Positions 45,767 to 54,372 of a stretch of DNA of 64,000 nucleotides are shown here, piece after piece. Position numbers and translations under genes: made by a program. The DNA is from Thiohalomonas sp041685045 (GTDB lineage: Bacteria; Pseudomonadota; Gammaproteobacteria; Thiohalomonadales; Thiohalomonadaceae). The notes below the pieces were generated by a model, which saw nothing but the letters and a program-made list of their open reading frames with translations, was not told where the DNA came from and searched no databases. The DNA lies in contig JAWLGP010000001.1 of NCBI GenBank assembly GCA_041685045.1, forward strand, positions 186,001-250,000. The letters are read 5' to 3'. The stretch's first letter is position 1. Each line of letters begins with the position of its first letter.

Positions 45767-46279
45767 ATGGGCAAAAAACCGCCGGAGCGCCGCATGCGTC
45801 AAGTCGACCTGTCCGAATTCCTGAGCCAGCAGTATCTCTGCGAGTCGCTAACCATGCGTGAAGTGCAGACGCTGCTGGAATTCACCGAAGAGGTCGTCTT
45901 CAAAAAGAATGCGATCATTGCCGACATCGGTGAGGTCGGTGAAGCGCTCTATTTCGTGATCGCCGGTGAGTCGGCGCTGTCGTTCGAGGCGGAGGGCGAG
46001 ACGGTCGAAATAGCCCATGCCAAGAAGGGCGAACTGATCGGCGAAATGTCCTTTTTCGATCGGGAACCCCGCTCCGTGCGCCTGGTGGCCAAGAGCCCCG
46101 ACACCCGCCTGCTGCGGCTCTCCCGCACCATGTACCAGCGGCTGCGGGTCGAACACCCCTTCATCGCGGTCAATCTTCTCGAGCAGGCCATCGTCAGCCT
46201 CGACCGCTTGTTCCGCCGGGTGAGCAAGGACATGGCCACCTTCACCCGCTATGTGCACGCCATCAAGCGGAAGAAATAA
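45767..46279 (+). CDS. Cyclic-nucleotide-binding domain protein
   Basis: From ATG 45767 this is 170 residues; ATG 45794, nearer a GGAG, is also plausible. The fold is a Crp/Fnr-type cNMP-binding domain: VVFKKNAIIADIGEVGEALYFVIAGESALSF, KKGELIGEMSFFDREPRSVRLVAKS. There is no C-terminal DNA-binding HTH; instead it ends in a basic helical tail. It may therefore act by protein contacts or as a regulatory domain. It follows the inverted-repeat element. Confidence 0.88.
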   Translation: MGKKPPERRMRQVDLSEFLSQQYLCESLTMREVQTLLEFTEEVVFKKNAIIADIGEVGEALYFVIAGESALSFEAEGETVEIAHAKKGELIGEMSFFDREPRSVRLVAKSPDTRLLRLSRTMYQRLRVEHPFIAVNLLEQAIVSLDRLFRRVSKDMATFTRYVHAIKRKK

Positions 46280-46470
46280 AATTTAAACCCGCCGCAGAGA
46301 CGCAGAGACAAACAATTACACAGTACCTCCGGCCGCCGACGGTCGGCAGCGGCACCCGACGCCTCCCGCCGCCGCACATCCGTCGGGTTACGCTGCGCTA
46401 AACCGACCTACCACTGCCGAAAACGCCAATCGGAAGGGATCCAAATCTAAGCCCCTCTGCGACAAGGCTT
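46280..46470. repeat. Spacer with two dispersed repeat types
   Basis: Contains GCCGCAGAGACGCAGAGAC (46291-46309) of the CCGCAGAG family, a CCGCCGACGGTCGGCAGCGG hairpin (46332-46351) and GTCGGGTTACGCTGCGCTAA followed by ACCGACCTAC (about 46383-46412), which reads as a known-type dispersed repeat. No gene. Confidence 0.55.
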
Positions 46471-47652
46471 TTACAGTTCCCCGTACGAGTGCAGCCCCGA
46501 CAGGAACATGTTCACCCCCAGGAAGGCGAACAGGGTGACGAACAGGCCGATGATGGCCCACCAGGCGAGGGGCTTGCCGCGCCAGCCTTTGGTCAGACGC
46601 AGGTGCAACCAGGCGGCATAGTTCAACCACACGATCAGCGCCCAGGTCTCCTTCGGGTCCCACGACCAGTAGCCGCCCCATGCCTCCGCCGCCCACATGG
46701 CGCCGAGCACGGTCGCCACCGTGAAAAACGCGAAGCCCAGGGCGATGGACTTGTACATCAGATCATCGAGCTGTGCCAGGGAAGGCAACCGCCGCACCAG
46801 CACGTTCTCAGGCTGCTTGCGCCCGATTGGCTCGACGATCAGATAGGCAATCGCCAACATCGCCGCAATGGCGAAGGCGCCGTAACCAACGAAGTTGGCC
46901 GGCACGTGGATCTTCATCCAGTAGCTCTGCAACGCCGGTACCAGCGGCTGGATCTCGTGGGCGCCGCGCTCGAAGGTGTACCAAAGCAGGAACGCCACCG
47001 CGCCACTGATGGCGGTCAACACGAAGGCGCCCATGGCGCGGTTGTTGTAGCGCTTCTCGTAGTAGAGATACATGAGCCCGGTGATCACCGCGAACAGGAT
47101 GAACACCTCGTAGAGATTGCTCACCGGAATGTGGCCGACGTCGTGGCTGATCAGGTAGGACTCGCGCCAGCGCACCATCAAGCCGACCAGGCCCATGGCG
47201 CTGGCGGACCAGGTCAGGGCGGTGCCGACCCGGCCGGCGAAGTCGGAGCCGGCGAACAGGGCGAAGAAGTAGGCCGCGGTGGCCATCACAAACAGGGCGC
47301 TCATCCACATGATCGCCGATTGGCTGGCCACCAGATACTTGAGGAAGAAGTTGCTCTCCCCGGCCGCAAGGTCCGTGCCGTAGAGGGCCACAGCGAACAG
47401 GCTCAGGCCGGTAACGGCCAGGGCGTAGGGGCGAAAGGGCTTCCAGGCCCAGCCAAAGCCGATCAGCGAGGGGGCGGTGAAGGCCAGGATGATCACCTCG
47501 AAGCGGTCCATCAGGGCACCGAATTCGGCGTAGGTGTAACCGGTCCCGGCCAATACCAACGCGGCCCAGACCCAATCGAACAGACTCAGGCGCTTGAGGA
47601 ACGATCCCCGCGACTCCAGACCCTGCTCCAGGTATTCACGGCTAACCGACAT
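46471..47652 (-). CDS. ccsB: Cytochrome c biogenesis protein CcsB (ResC/CcsA family)
   Basis: The 393-residue membrane protein has about eight helices and the tryptophan-rich haem-handling motif WAAEAWGGYWSWDPKETWALIVW, with flanking histidines. It belongs to System II cytochrome c maturation, in which CcsB and ResB export and attach haem to apocytochromes. It lies behind resB with a 12-nt gap, the expected partner. Confidence 0.95.
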   Translation of the reverse strand: MSVSREYLEQGLESRGSFLKRLSLFDWVWAALVLAGTGYTYAEFGALMDRFEVIILAFTAPSLIGFGWAWKPFRPYALAVTGLSLFAVALYGTDLAAGESNFFLKYLVASQSAIMWMSALFVMATAAYFFALFAGSDFAGRVGTALTWSASAMGLVGLMVRWRESYLISHDVGHIPVSNLYEVFILFAVITGLMYLYYEKRYNNRAMGAFVLTAISGAVAFLLWYTFERGAHEIQPLVPALQSYWMKIHVPANFVGYGAFAIAAMLAIAYLIVEPIGRKQPENVLVRRLPSLAQLDDLMYKSIALGFAFFTVATVLGAMWAAEAWGGYWSWDPKETWALIVWLNYAAWLHLRLTKGWRGKPLAWWAIIGLFVTLFAFLGVNMFLSGLHSYGEL

Positions 47653-47664
47653 ATGTTGCGCTCC

Positions 47665-49659
47665 TTACTCGGCGGCCGGCGCGCCGCCGGTATGTCGCAG
47701 GCGGGCGCTCAGCGCTTCGAACTCTTCGGTGAAACCGGTACCGTCACGATGTCCGGCCCCGGCGAACAAGATCTTGGTGGCACCTTCGGAGGTTGCGGTC
47801 ACCCGCACCCACAAGCGGCGGTGATGCAGGTAGAACATGAAGAACACGCCGACCATCAACATCACACAACCAAGATAGACGATATCCTTACCCGGCGACT
47901 TGGTTATTTGCAAGCCCGAAGCTTCGATCTGTTGCACATTCGTGAGCTGTAGCGCAAAAGGTGACCCGTAGGGACCAATCAGCGAGAGCGCGTTCATCGA
48001 CGCCTCGAAGAAACGCTGCTGCGCCGGATCCACGCCCTGCTCCAGGTCGACACCCTCTTCCGCCAACAGGTCCACGTAAAGGGCCGCCAGCGCATTCTGG
48101 ATGACCTTGATATAGGCCTCCAGCGCGGCCTCGGTTTCACCGTTGGGTGAGGTTTGCTCCGCCTGGGCGACCACGGCATCGATCCCCTCCTCGGCGAATA
48201 CCCGCACCAGGCTGGTAATGGACGCGGACAGCTGCTCGGGGGTTATGGGTGAATCGGTACCCGCCATTTCCCCGACCTGCTCCGCCACGACCGCTGCCAG
48301 ACGCTCGCCATCGAGGGCGCGCGCCCGGAAGCGCATGAAGCGGTCGATGGTCCCTTCGCTGTCCAGCGGGATATGCAGGAAGCGGTAATCCTCCGCCTGG
48401 CTCTCGCGCATGCCGGTCAGGAAGAACAACTGGCCATCCATCGGCAGCGGGGCCATGTAGTTGACGTATTCACGGGCCTGGCCGCCGCCATCGCGCAGCT
48501 TGAACACAACGCTCGGCCCGTAGTTGTGGAAGCGCTTGCCGGTTTCCTTTTCGTCGACCGGGAAGACGTTCAGCGGCTTGTAGTCGCTGAGCTCGATGGT
48601 GCGGGGTCCGCGCGGCGTGTTGAGCTTGAGCTGCTCGCCGATGCGGCCTTCCAGGACCAGCGGCTCCTGTCCCGGCAGATCGAATGGCCAAGCCTTCATC
48701 GTCAGCCTGGAGCCACCGTCGGAGAAGCTGGATTGATAGATGGCGTACCCCTTGTAAATCAAGGGGTGGTTGACGGCGATGGTCTGGCGCAGCGGCTCGG
48801 CAAGATCGTCATCGAAGATGAGCAGGTCGCTCTCGAACGACTTGGGCTGACCGCTTGAGTAGTGTTCGATACGGAAGTCTTCGAGGGCGATCTGGAACGG
48901 CAACTGCTGGAGCAAATAGCCGTTGCGCAGCCCGAGAAAGACGAAATCGGCGCTGGACCCTTCCGGAATGGTGACACTGCCGCGGAACGAGTTGTTGTCC
49001 GCGGACAGGACGCTCTTCTCCGGGATCTCCGATACCGGCAGATCACGGGTCTCCGGCGCGATGCGGCCCAGGTACTCCGCAAACTTCAAAGGGAGATTGC
49101 CGTCGAGCAGGGCGCCGACGCAGATCACCACAATGGCGGTATGGGAGAGGAGATAACCCAGGCGGCCGGTTGCACCCTTCATGGCGCCCAGCGTGATCGT
49201 CTCTTCATCCGCCTTGCGGCGGACGCGATAACCGGCCGTGCTCAAGCTGGCGGACATCCGCTGTGCCACCGCCTCCGGGGGCTCGCCGTCCGCCCACTCG
49301 GCGTGATTTCTGAACCCGCGTAGCGACTTGTCCTGCACGTCGAGCCGGAACTGGCGCATGTCGCGCAGGATGCCGGGGCTCTGGCGCACCACACAGACCG
49401 CGGTGGATATCAGGAGGAAACCCAGCAGCAACAGAAACCAGGGCGTGCTGTAGACGTCGTACAGGCCCAGCGACTTGAAGACCTCGAACCAGAAGGGGCC
49501 GAACTTGATGACGTAGTCGTTGTAGGGCTGGTTCTGCTGGAGAACGGTACCGATGATGGCCGCAATGGAGATCGCCACCAACAAAGTGATGGCAAGGTTC
49601 ATGGAACCGAGGAATTCGAGCAGGGTGGCGCCGGTACCGCGCCGGTTTTTACCGTTCAA
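47665..49659 (-). CDS. resB: Cytochrome c biogenesis protein ResB
   Basis: The 664-residue protein has N-terminal membrane helices (LEFLGSMNLAITLLVAISIAAIIGTVLQQNQPY; WFLLLLGFLLISTAVCVV), a large periplasmic domain and C-terminal helices (IVYLGCVMLMVGVFFMFYLHHRRLWV) typical of ResB. With CcsB it forms the System II haem ligase. The cytochrome c4 and c5 genes next to it would be its substrates. Confidence 0.95.
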   Translation of the reverse strand: MNGKNRRGTGATLLEFLGSMNLAITLLVAISIAAIIGTVLQQNQPYNDYVIKFGPFWFEVFKSLGLYDVYSTPWFLLLLGFLLISTAVCVVRQSPGILRDMRQFRLDVQDKSLRGFRNHAEWADGEPPEAVAQRMSASLSTAGYRVRRKADEETITLGAMKGATGRLGYLLSHTAIVVICVGALLDGNLPLKFAEYLGRIAPETRDLPVSEIPEKSVLSADNNSFRGSVTIPEGSSADFVFLGLRNGYLLQQLPFQIALEDFRIEHYSSGQPKSFESDLLIFDDDLAEPLRQTIAVNHPLIYKGYAIYQSSFSDGGSRLTMKAWPFDLPGQEPLVLEGRIGEQLKLNTPRGPRTIELSDYKPLNVFPVDEKETGKRFHNYGPSVVFKLRDGGGQAREYVNYMAPLPMDGQLFFLTGMRESQAEDYRFLHIPLDSEGTIDRFMRFRARALDGERLAAVVAEQVGEMAGTDSPITPEQLSASITSLVRVFAEEGIDAVVAQAEQTSPNGETEAALEAYIKVIQNALAALYVDLLAEEGVDLEQGVDPAQQRFFEASMNALSLIGPYGSPFALQLTNVQQIEASGLQITKSPGKDIVYLGCVMLMVGVFFMFYLHHRRLWVRVTATSEGATKILFAGAGHRDGTGFTEEFEALSARLRHTGGAPAAE

Positions 49660-49742
49660 GAAAACGTCACCTGCAAGCTTTTGACCCTAGGTTTGGAGTC
49701 CCGGGCCCGCCGAAAGTTTTTCTTAACCGGCGTGGGCCGAAC

Positions 49743-49777
49743 AAGACGAAGGGTGGTACGGGACCACCCTTCGTCTT
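49743..49777. terminator. Strong hairpin after the cytochrome c4 gene
   Basis: AAGACGAAGGGTGGT-ACGGG-ACCACCCTTCGTCTT is a perfect 15-bp stem with a 5-nt loop between cytochrome c4 and resB. It has no long U run, so it may be a terminator or a processing hairpin separating the two transcripts. Confidence 0.75.
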
Positions 49778-49798
49778 TCCATGCCGCTGTTTCAGCGA

Positions 49799-50401
49799 TC
49801 AGTGCAGGCCGCTGATGTACTCGGCAACGGCGGCGATGTCCTTGTCGCTCATCTTGGCGGCGACATCCCGCATCATGCCGTTCGGGTCGTTCTCACGGAC
49901 ACCACTGCGGAAATCGTTCAGCGCCTTGGTGATGTAGGTCGGGTGCTGACCGGAGAGCGACGGGAACTTCGCGCCCGGATTGCCGGCACCGGTCGGACCG
50001 TGGCATGCCATGCAGGCGGACAGGCCCTTGCTGGCATCACCGGCCTCGTAGATCTTCTTGCCGGCGACCGCCTTTTCCGGATCGGCCGAGCCGATACCGA
50101 CAGCGTTGCCGGAGAAGAACGCGGCGATGTCGAGCATATCCTGCTCGTTCAGGGTCGCCACCATACCGTTCATGGTGGCATCCTGGCGCGCACCGGACTT
50201 GAAGTCCTGCAGCTGCTGGGCCAGGTAGCTGGCGTGCTGACCGGCCAGCTTCGGCCAGATCGGGTTGACACTGTTGCCGTCTGCACCATGGCAGGCGACA
50301 CACAGGGCGGCTTTGCCCTGGCCTGCGCCAGCATCGCCAGCGGCGTGGGCGCCACCGACAGCGAGCAGCAGGGCTGTTGCAATCGCTACTTTCTTCATCA
50401 A
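49799..50401 (-). CDS. Cytochrome c4, di-haem
   Basis: The 200-residue protein has a signal peptide (VAIATALLLAVGGAHA) and two haem sites, CVACHG and CMACHG, in duplicated halves each with a distal Met-containing region (DFKSGAR...ATMNGM; DFRSGVR...NGMMRDV). This is the usual cytochrome c4 arrangement. It carries electrons between the bc1 complex and terminal oxidases. It sits beside the ResB/CcsB genes and a mono-haem cytochrome, a common gammaproteobacterial respiratory group. Confidence 0.95.
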   Translation of the reverse strand: MMKKVAIATALLLAVGGAHAAGDAGAGQGKAALCVACHGADGNSVNPIWPKLAGQHASYLAQQLQDFKSGARQDATMNGMVATLNEQDMLDIAAFFSGNAVGIGSADPEKAVAGKKIYEAGDASKGLSACMACHGPTGAGNPGAKFPSLSGQHPTYITKALNDFRSGVRENDPNGMMRDVAAKMSDKDIAAVAEYISGLH

Positions 50402-50424
50402 ACTAATCCAGTTCTATCGAGGGG

Positions 50425-50733
50425 TTACTTGCTCTGACCAACCATGAAATCGACGGCGGCCTTCAGCTCGTCATCGGTGCAGGCCGCACAGGTGCCCTTG
50501 GGCATCATGGCGGTGCCCGCGACCCCGTTCACGGAGCTGGCGTAAAGTGCGTCCATCCCCTTGGCGATGCGGGGGGCCCAGGCAGCCTGGTCACCGAGCT
50601 TCGGGGCATTGGCGGCGCCGGTGGCGTGGCAAGCGATACAGGCCTTGTTGTACACGGCCTGGCCGTCAGCGGCCATAGCCGCACCGGAGACCAGCAGAGC
50701 GCCAACTGCCGCAACTGCAAATGCTTTCTTCAT
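50425..50733 (-). CDS. Cytochrome c5-like mono-haem protein
   Basis: The 102-residue protein has a signal peptide (VAAVGALLVSGAAMA), haem motif CIACHATGAAN and a second Cys pair (GTCAAC) as in c5 cytochromes, plus a C-terminal Met-containing helix. It is a soluble periplasmic electron carrier. It lies 23 nt before the cytochrome c4 gene in reading direction. Confidence 0.9.
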   Translation of the reverse strand: MKKAFAVAAVGALLVSGAAMAADGQAVYNKACIACHATGAANAPKLGDQAAWAPRIAKGMDALYASSVNGVAGTAMMPKGTCAACTDDELKAAVDFMVGQSK

Positions 50734-50918
50734 CTCAGGCTCCTAAAAGGTTATGCGATTCAAGCCCGCCCCCCTCTCGCCTGGAGCGGGCGGGGCCTGA
50801 TGGTTGGGGTCAAGTAACCGTCCGCAAAGCGCGCATGGTACCATTGGCGCCGCCCGCGACGGAAGAAAAACGGCGGAAGTATATAACAATTCGCTAAAGC
50901 CTGGATCATCCTGAACCC

Positions 50919-51545
50919 ATGTCCGAAAAACCTTTGAATCCGTACCGGCAAGTGCAGTTCCAGACCAGCGCCGCCAAACTTGACCAGCTTCCGCCCGACA
51001 GCGGCGCCGAAGTGGCATTCGCCGGCCGTTCCAATGCGGGCAAATCCAGCGCGCTCAATGCCATCTGCGAGCAGAAGGCCCTGGCACGTACCAGCAAAAC
51101 GCCCGGTCGTACCCAGTTGATCAACTTTTTCGCCGTGGACGAGGAGCGACGACTGGTCGACCTCCCCGGCTATGGCTACGCCAAGGTGCCGGAGGCGGTC
51201 AAGCTTGCCTGGCAGCAGACGCTGGAGGGCTACCTGCGCACCCGCCAGTGCCTCAATGGCATCATTCTGCTCATGGACATTCGCCACCCGTTCAAGGAAT
51301 TCGATCGGCAGATGCTCGGCTGGTGCGCCAACATGGACATGCCCGCCCACGTGCTGCTGACCAAGGCCGACAAGCTCAAACGTGGACCGGCCCTGAGTGT
51401 TCTGCAACAGGCGCGCAAAGTGCTGAAGGCCGAATTCCCCGGCGCAACGGCACAGCTGTTCTCGGCCCAGAGCGGACAGGGGCTGGACGAGGCACGGGGG
51501 GTGCTGGATCGCTGGCTGGCACTGGCGGAGCCACCAGCAGAGTAA
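50919..51545 (+). CDS. engB: Ribosome-biogenesis GTPase EngB (YsxC/YihA)
   Basis: The 208-residue GTPase has G1 FAGRSNAGKSSALNAI, G3 LVDLPGYGYAKVPE and G4 LLTKADKLKRGPA in the order and spacing of EngB, with the YihA-specific insert between G2 and G3. It acts in 50S subunit assembly and is usually essential. In many gammaproteobacteria polA, a small RNA and engB adjoin; here about 3 kb of other DNA separates them. Confidence 0.96.
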   Translation: MSEKPLNPYRQVQFQTSAAKLDQLPPDSGAEVAFAGRSNAGKSSALNAICEQKALARTSKTPGRTQLINFFAVDEERRLVDLPGYGYAKVPEAVKLAWQQTLEGYLRTRQCLNGIILLMDIRHPFKEFDRQMLGWCANMDMPAHVLLTKADKLKRGPALSVLQQARKVLKAEFPGATAQLFSAQSGQGLDEARGVLDRWLALAEPPAE

Positions 51546-51741
51546 TTCCCGCTGCGTTCATCCCAGGAACATTGGCCTCACCGATCATCAGCTGAATAGG
51601 TGGAGCGCCCCCCTAAATACTGCTCGACCGATCCGTTTGCTCCGGAACGAGTAATTTTCGATTTCGCCGGATTCCGTTACCGGTTGACGGCGAACTGAAT
51701 TTAGGACCATGTTTGGTCTGAATTCTGGTGTGAGGTGGGCG

Positions 51742-51900
51742 ATGAAACTTTCCAGCCAAATCAAACCGATCAGCTATCTCAAAGCGCGCGCGGCCGAAAT
51801 CGTGCTCGGTCTGAAGAAGCAGGCGGAGCCAATGGTGATCACACAGAACGGCGAGGCCAAGGCGGTCATTCAGGATATAGAGAGCTACGAACAAACATAG
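51742..51900 (+). pseudogene. Phd/YefM antitoxin, truncated by a stop
   Basis: ATG 51742 gives 52 residues matching the N-terminal part of Phd/YefM antitoxins (PISYLKARAAEIV, MVITQNGEAKAVIQDIESYEQ). TAG (51898-51900) stands where a Gln codon would be expected, because the same frame continues with ETLALLK (51901-51921) as in intact antitoxins, then departs into unrelated sequence. No toxin gene follows. The likely explanation is a decayed toxin-antitoxin locus cut by the adjacent insertion. Confidence 0.75.
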
Positions 51901-51935
51901 GAAACGCTAGCGCTGCTCAAGAGCGGGACCTTTTC

Positions 51936-52979
51936 CTACTCCTCGCACATCCTCCTGCACGCCTCCAGCGTCCCGAAGGGGGTCACTCCACCGCACCCCC
52001 CGTAGGAGAACTCCCGGCAGGCATTCGCCCCCCCGTCGAAATACGCCCTGGTGAACAGGGCCATGCATATCCCGGCATCAGGCTGCCAACGGCACCGCTC
52101 CCGGATGTCGATCTCCTGCCCCGTCCTTTCCTTGAGCACGGTCTGCAGGTACACGGCCGCCTCCCTCCAGCCATGGAACGCGCAGGCATTCAGGGCCTCC
52201 GCGGACGGCACGACCCCACGTTCCACCAGGGTCCTGACGATGGGCACGCTTCCGGATGCGCAGCCGGACTCCAGGATCGAAGGCTGGACAGGATTCGCTC
52301 CCCGCTCCAGGAGGAGGAAAAACAGCTCCTGGTCGCCTTTCCACGCAGCGTGGCGCAGCGAGTCGTCGTTGAACCTCGCTCCCTTCTCCAAAAAGAGCAG
52401 GGCGATCTCGCCATGTCCCCTGGCGATGGCATCGTTGAGAAAGGCCGGATCGACCGACGGGAGATCGAAGCCCCTCCCGAGAAAGAGCGTGACGAGCTCC
52501 ATGGCTTCCTGCTTGCCGTCCCAGTACACCACGCTGCGCAACGGGGTCTCTCCCTCCCGGTTCTTGGAATTGACGTTTGCACCGCTCCCCACGAGGATCT
52601 TGACGACGTCCAGGGACTTGTAACTCACCCCGTCATGGAGCGGAGTCCTCCCCCCTCTGTCCGCCGCATTGACATCCGCTCCGCGGGCCACCAGCAGCCG
52701 GACCGCCTCGACGTTCCTGCTGCGTGCTGCGCCGTGCAAGGGAGTACCGCCCGACTCCGGATCCCTGTAGTTCGCGTCTGCACCGTTCTCCAGAAACCTC
52801 CGGACCACCTCCACGTCATCATGGCCCTCCTCCAGAAAGAGGAAGAGACTCCTGGAGATCGGCGCTCCTCCCGGGAGATCCTGGGCCTCGAGGGCGGACG
52901 CCTCACCCGTTCCCAGCGTGACGATGAACAGGATGCCGGAGAGAAAGCCCAATGCCTTGCCCATTTTTCTTTCCTCCAA
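51936..52979 (-). CDS. Secreted ankyrin-repeat protein with C-terminal Kunitz/BPTI-type domain
   Basis: The 347-residue protein has an N-terminal signal (ALGFLSGILFIVTLGTGEASA; a start at ATG 52964 is also possible), then about seven ankyrin-type repeats (such as GGTPLHGAARSRNVEAVRLL and GRTPLHDGVSYKSLDVVKIL), and residues 293-347 form a Kunitz domain. Its six cysteines are at 296, 305, 321, 329, 341 and 345 (spacing 8-15-7-11-3, against 8-15-7-12-3 in BPTI), with the FSYGGC core. The P1 residue after the second Cys is Met306. A secreted protease inhibitor or similar binding role is inference. It lies with two cargo genes between engB and polA. Confidence 0.82.
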   Translation of the reverse strand: MEERKMGKALGFLSGILFIVTLGTGEASALEAQDLPGGAPISRSLFLFLEEGHDDVEVVRRFLENGADANYRDPESGGTPLHGAARSRNVEAVRLLVARGADVNAADRGGRTPLHDGVSYKSLDVVKILVGSGANVNSKNREGETPLRSVVYWDGKQEAMELVTLFLGRGFDLPSVDPAFLNDAIARGHGEIALLFLEKGARFNDDSLRHAAWKGDQELFFLLLERGANPVQPSILESGCASGSVPIVRTLVERGVVPSAEALNACAFHGWREAAVYLQTVLKERTGQEIDIRERCRWQPDAGICMALFTRAYFDGGANACREFSYGGCGGVTPFGTLEACRRMCEE

Positions 52980-53024
52980 TGTTTCGCTCTGCGTTACCCG
53001 TGAGCCTTTTTCCCCAGCCGGCGC

Positions 53025-54023
53025 TCAGAACAACGGCCTGAACGAGGCCGCCATCGCCTCGAACAGAGGCAGATGTCGCTCGTACTCTTCCAGGGGACTT
53101 TTGTAGGCGAGCACATAAAATCCTTTCCCGGCATCGATCACGAGAAATCGTGCCTTCAGCCAGTACCTGGCCGTGAACAGAGGCCCTCGCGGAACCTCCT
53201 GATAGACCTCGTAGACCTGCTCCACGGCCTCTCTGCCGTTCAGGGAGATCCTATTCGCGGGTTCGTACCGCGATTTTTCGCTGCCCTCCCTTTTTTTTCG
53301 CAGTTTTTCATACTCCGTGAGGAATCCCTCGTAGGTCGTCTTCTGAGCATTGTGCTCTGTGTAATAGCCAACGTAAACAAAGGGACTTGGCAGGAACTGC
53401 TCCTTGCCCTCCTCCGACTCCGGCCTGTCCTTTGGGGTCAAGCGGATTTCGTAGATGCCGGCCCGCGCATCCCCCTGCGCGTCTCTTTCGAGCGCCCAGC
53501 GCACCGGGACCAGACAGGAGAAATAGTCGTGGTCCATGACGAACGGCTCGAAGGGTTCCGGACGTATCTCACCGGGCACGGGCAGTGCGAAGGAAAGATG
53601 CTTCTCGATGATGGACAGCAGCGATTCTGTCGGGCGATCGTCCTTGATGGCGAACACCGGATTGGTCAGGGAATACGTGAACGGTCCCTTCAGCCCAAGA
53701 TCGCTTTCCAGATGGAAGAGGAGAAGAGGTCCGTCCTCGATCAGTGCCTTGCACTCATCGGGCTGTATCCTCCTGAGCGTCACCAGGTAATGGGGCATCC
53801 TTTCCGTCAGCCCTTTCCTCTTCTGCACATCAAGCGCAAAGGAGTCCTTGTTGGTGCATCCATTGCTCCCGACCCTCGCGAAGAACGCGTCCGGTCCCAG
53901 GAGGAATTCGTCCAGGACCTCTTCCCCGGTTTGGCGTGGGCTGTGGGACAACTCGGCCTCCGAATCCGCCCCCAGGAGCAGCAAGACCATCGCCGCCGGC
54001 AAGAGCCGCCCGAGCATTCTCAT
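53025..54023 (-). CDS. Secreted hypothetical, PsbP-like C-terminal region
   Basis: The 332-residue protein has a signal peptide (GRLLPAAMVLLLLGADSEA). The C-terminal part (VEQVYEVYQEVPRGPLFTAR, then FLVIDAGKGFYVLAYKSPLEEYERHLPLFEAMAASFRPLF) resembles PsbP/Mog1-type extracytoplasmic domains. The N-terminal part has a conserved-looking NGCTNKDSFALDVQKRKG. I cannot assign a function. It lies 45 nt upstream of the ankyrin-Kunitz gene on the same strand, probably co-transcribed. Confidence 0.65.
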   Translation of the reverse strand: MRMLGRLLPAAMVLLLLGADSEAELSHSPRQTGEEVLDEFLLGPDAFFARVGSNGCTNKDSFALDVQKRKGLTERMPHYLVTLRRIQPDECKALIEDGPLLLFHLESDLGLKGPFTYSLTNPVFAIKDDRPTESLLSIIEKHLSFALPVPGEIRPEPFEPFVMDHDYFSCLVPVRWALERDAQGDARAGIYEIRLTPKDRPESEEGKEQFLPSPFVYVGYYTEHNAQKTTYEGFLTEYEKLRKKREGSEKSRYEPANRISLNGREAVEQVYEVYQEVPRGPLFTARYWLKARFLVIDAGKGFYVLAYKSPLEEYERHLPLFEAMAASFRPLF

Positions 54024-54063
54024 GACAGACCCCCTTCTGTCCTCTTTGCGTGACCAACGATGT

Positions 54064-54372
54064 TCACCATTTTTCCTGGAGGATCTGCTCCCTCTTGGCC
54101 CGGTACTCCTCCCCGGTGATCAGCCCGTCGCTCTTCAGCCGCTCCAGCGTGCGCAACCGCGCCTCAATGTCCTGATGCCCGGGCCTGATCGTGTCGTCAG
54201 CCGCATCGATATGCAGATCGATCAACGAACTCTGCGCCGCTGTCCTGCCCTTGGACAAAAGGGCACGGCACCCTGCCCCCCGGACAGAAAGCTTCTGCAC
54301 TCCATTCTCTGGTTCGAAGGAGTACCTGTTGCATGCCACGGCCTGAGGACTCCGCACTCCGCCACAGGTCAA
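54064..54372 (-). pseudogene. SHOCT-domain protein remnant, 5' end missing or rare start
   Basis: The frame ends in a SHOCT domain (DIEARLRTLERLKSDGLITG, EEYRAKREQILQEKW), usually found at the C-terminus of bacterial membrane-associated or secreted proteins. The only available start is a TTG (54372), and TAG closes the frame eight codons upstream; no signal or membrane segment is present. Probably the 5' part was lost. It lies just upstream of the other cargo genes on the same strand. Confidence 0.55.
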
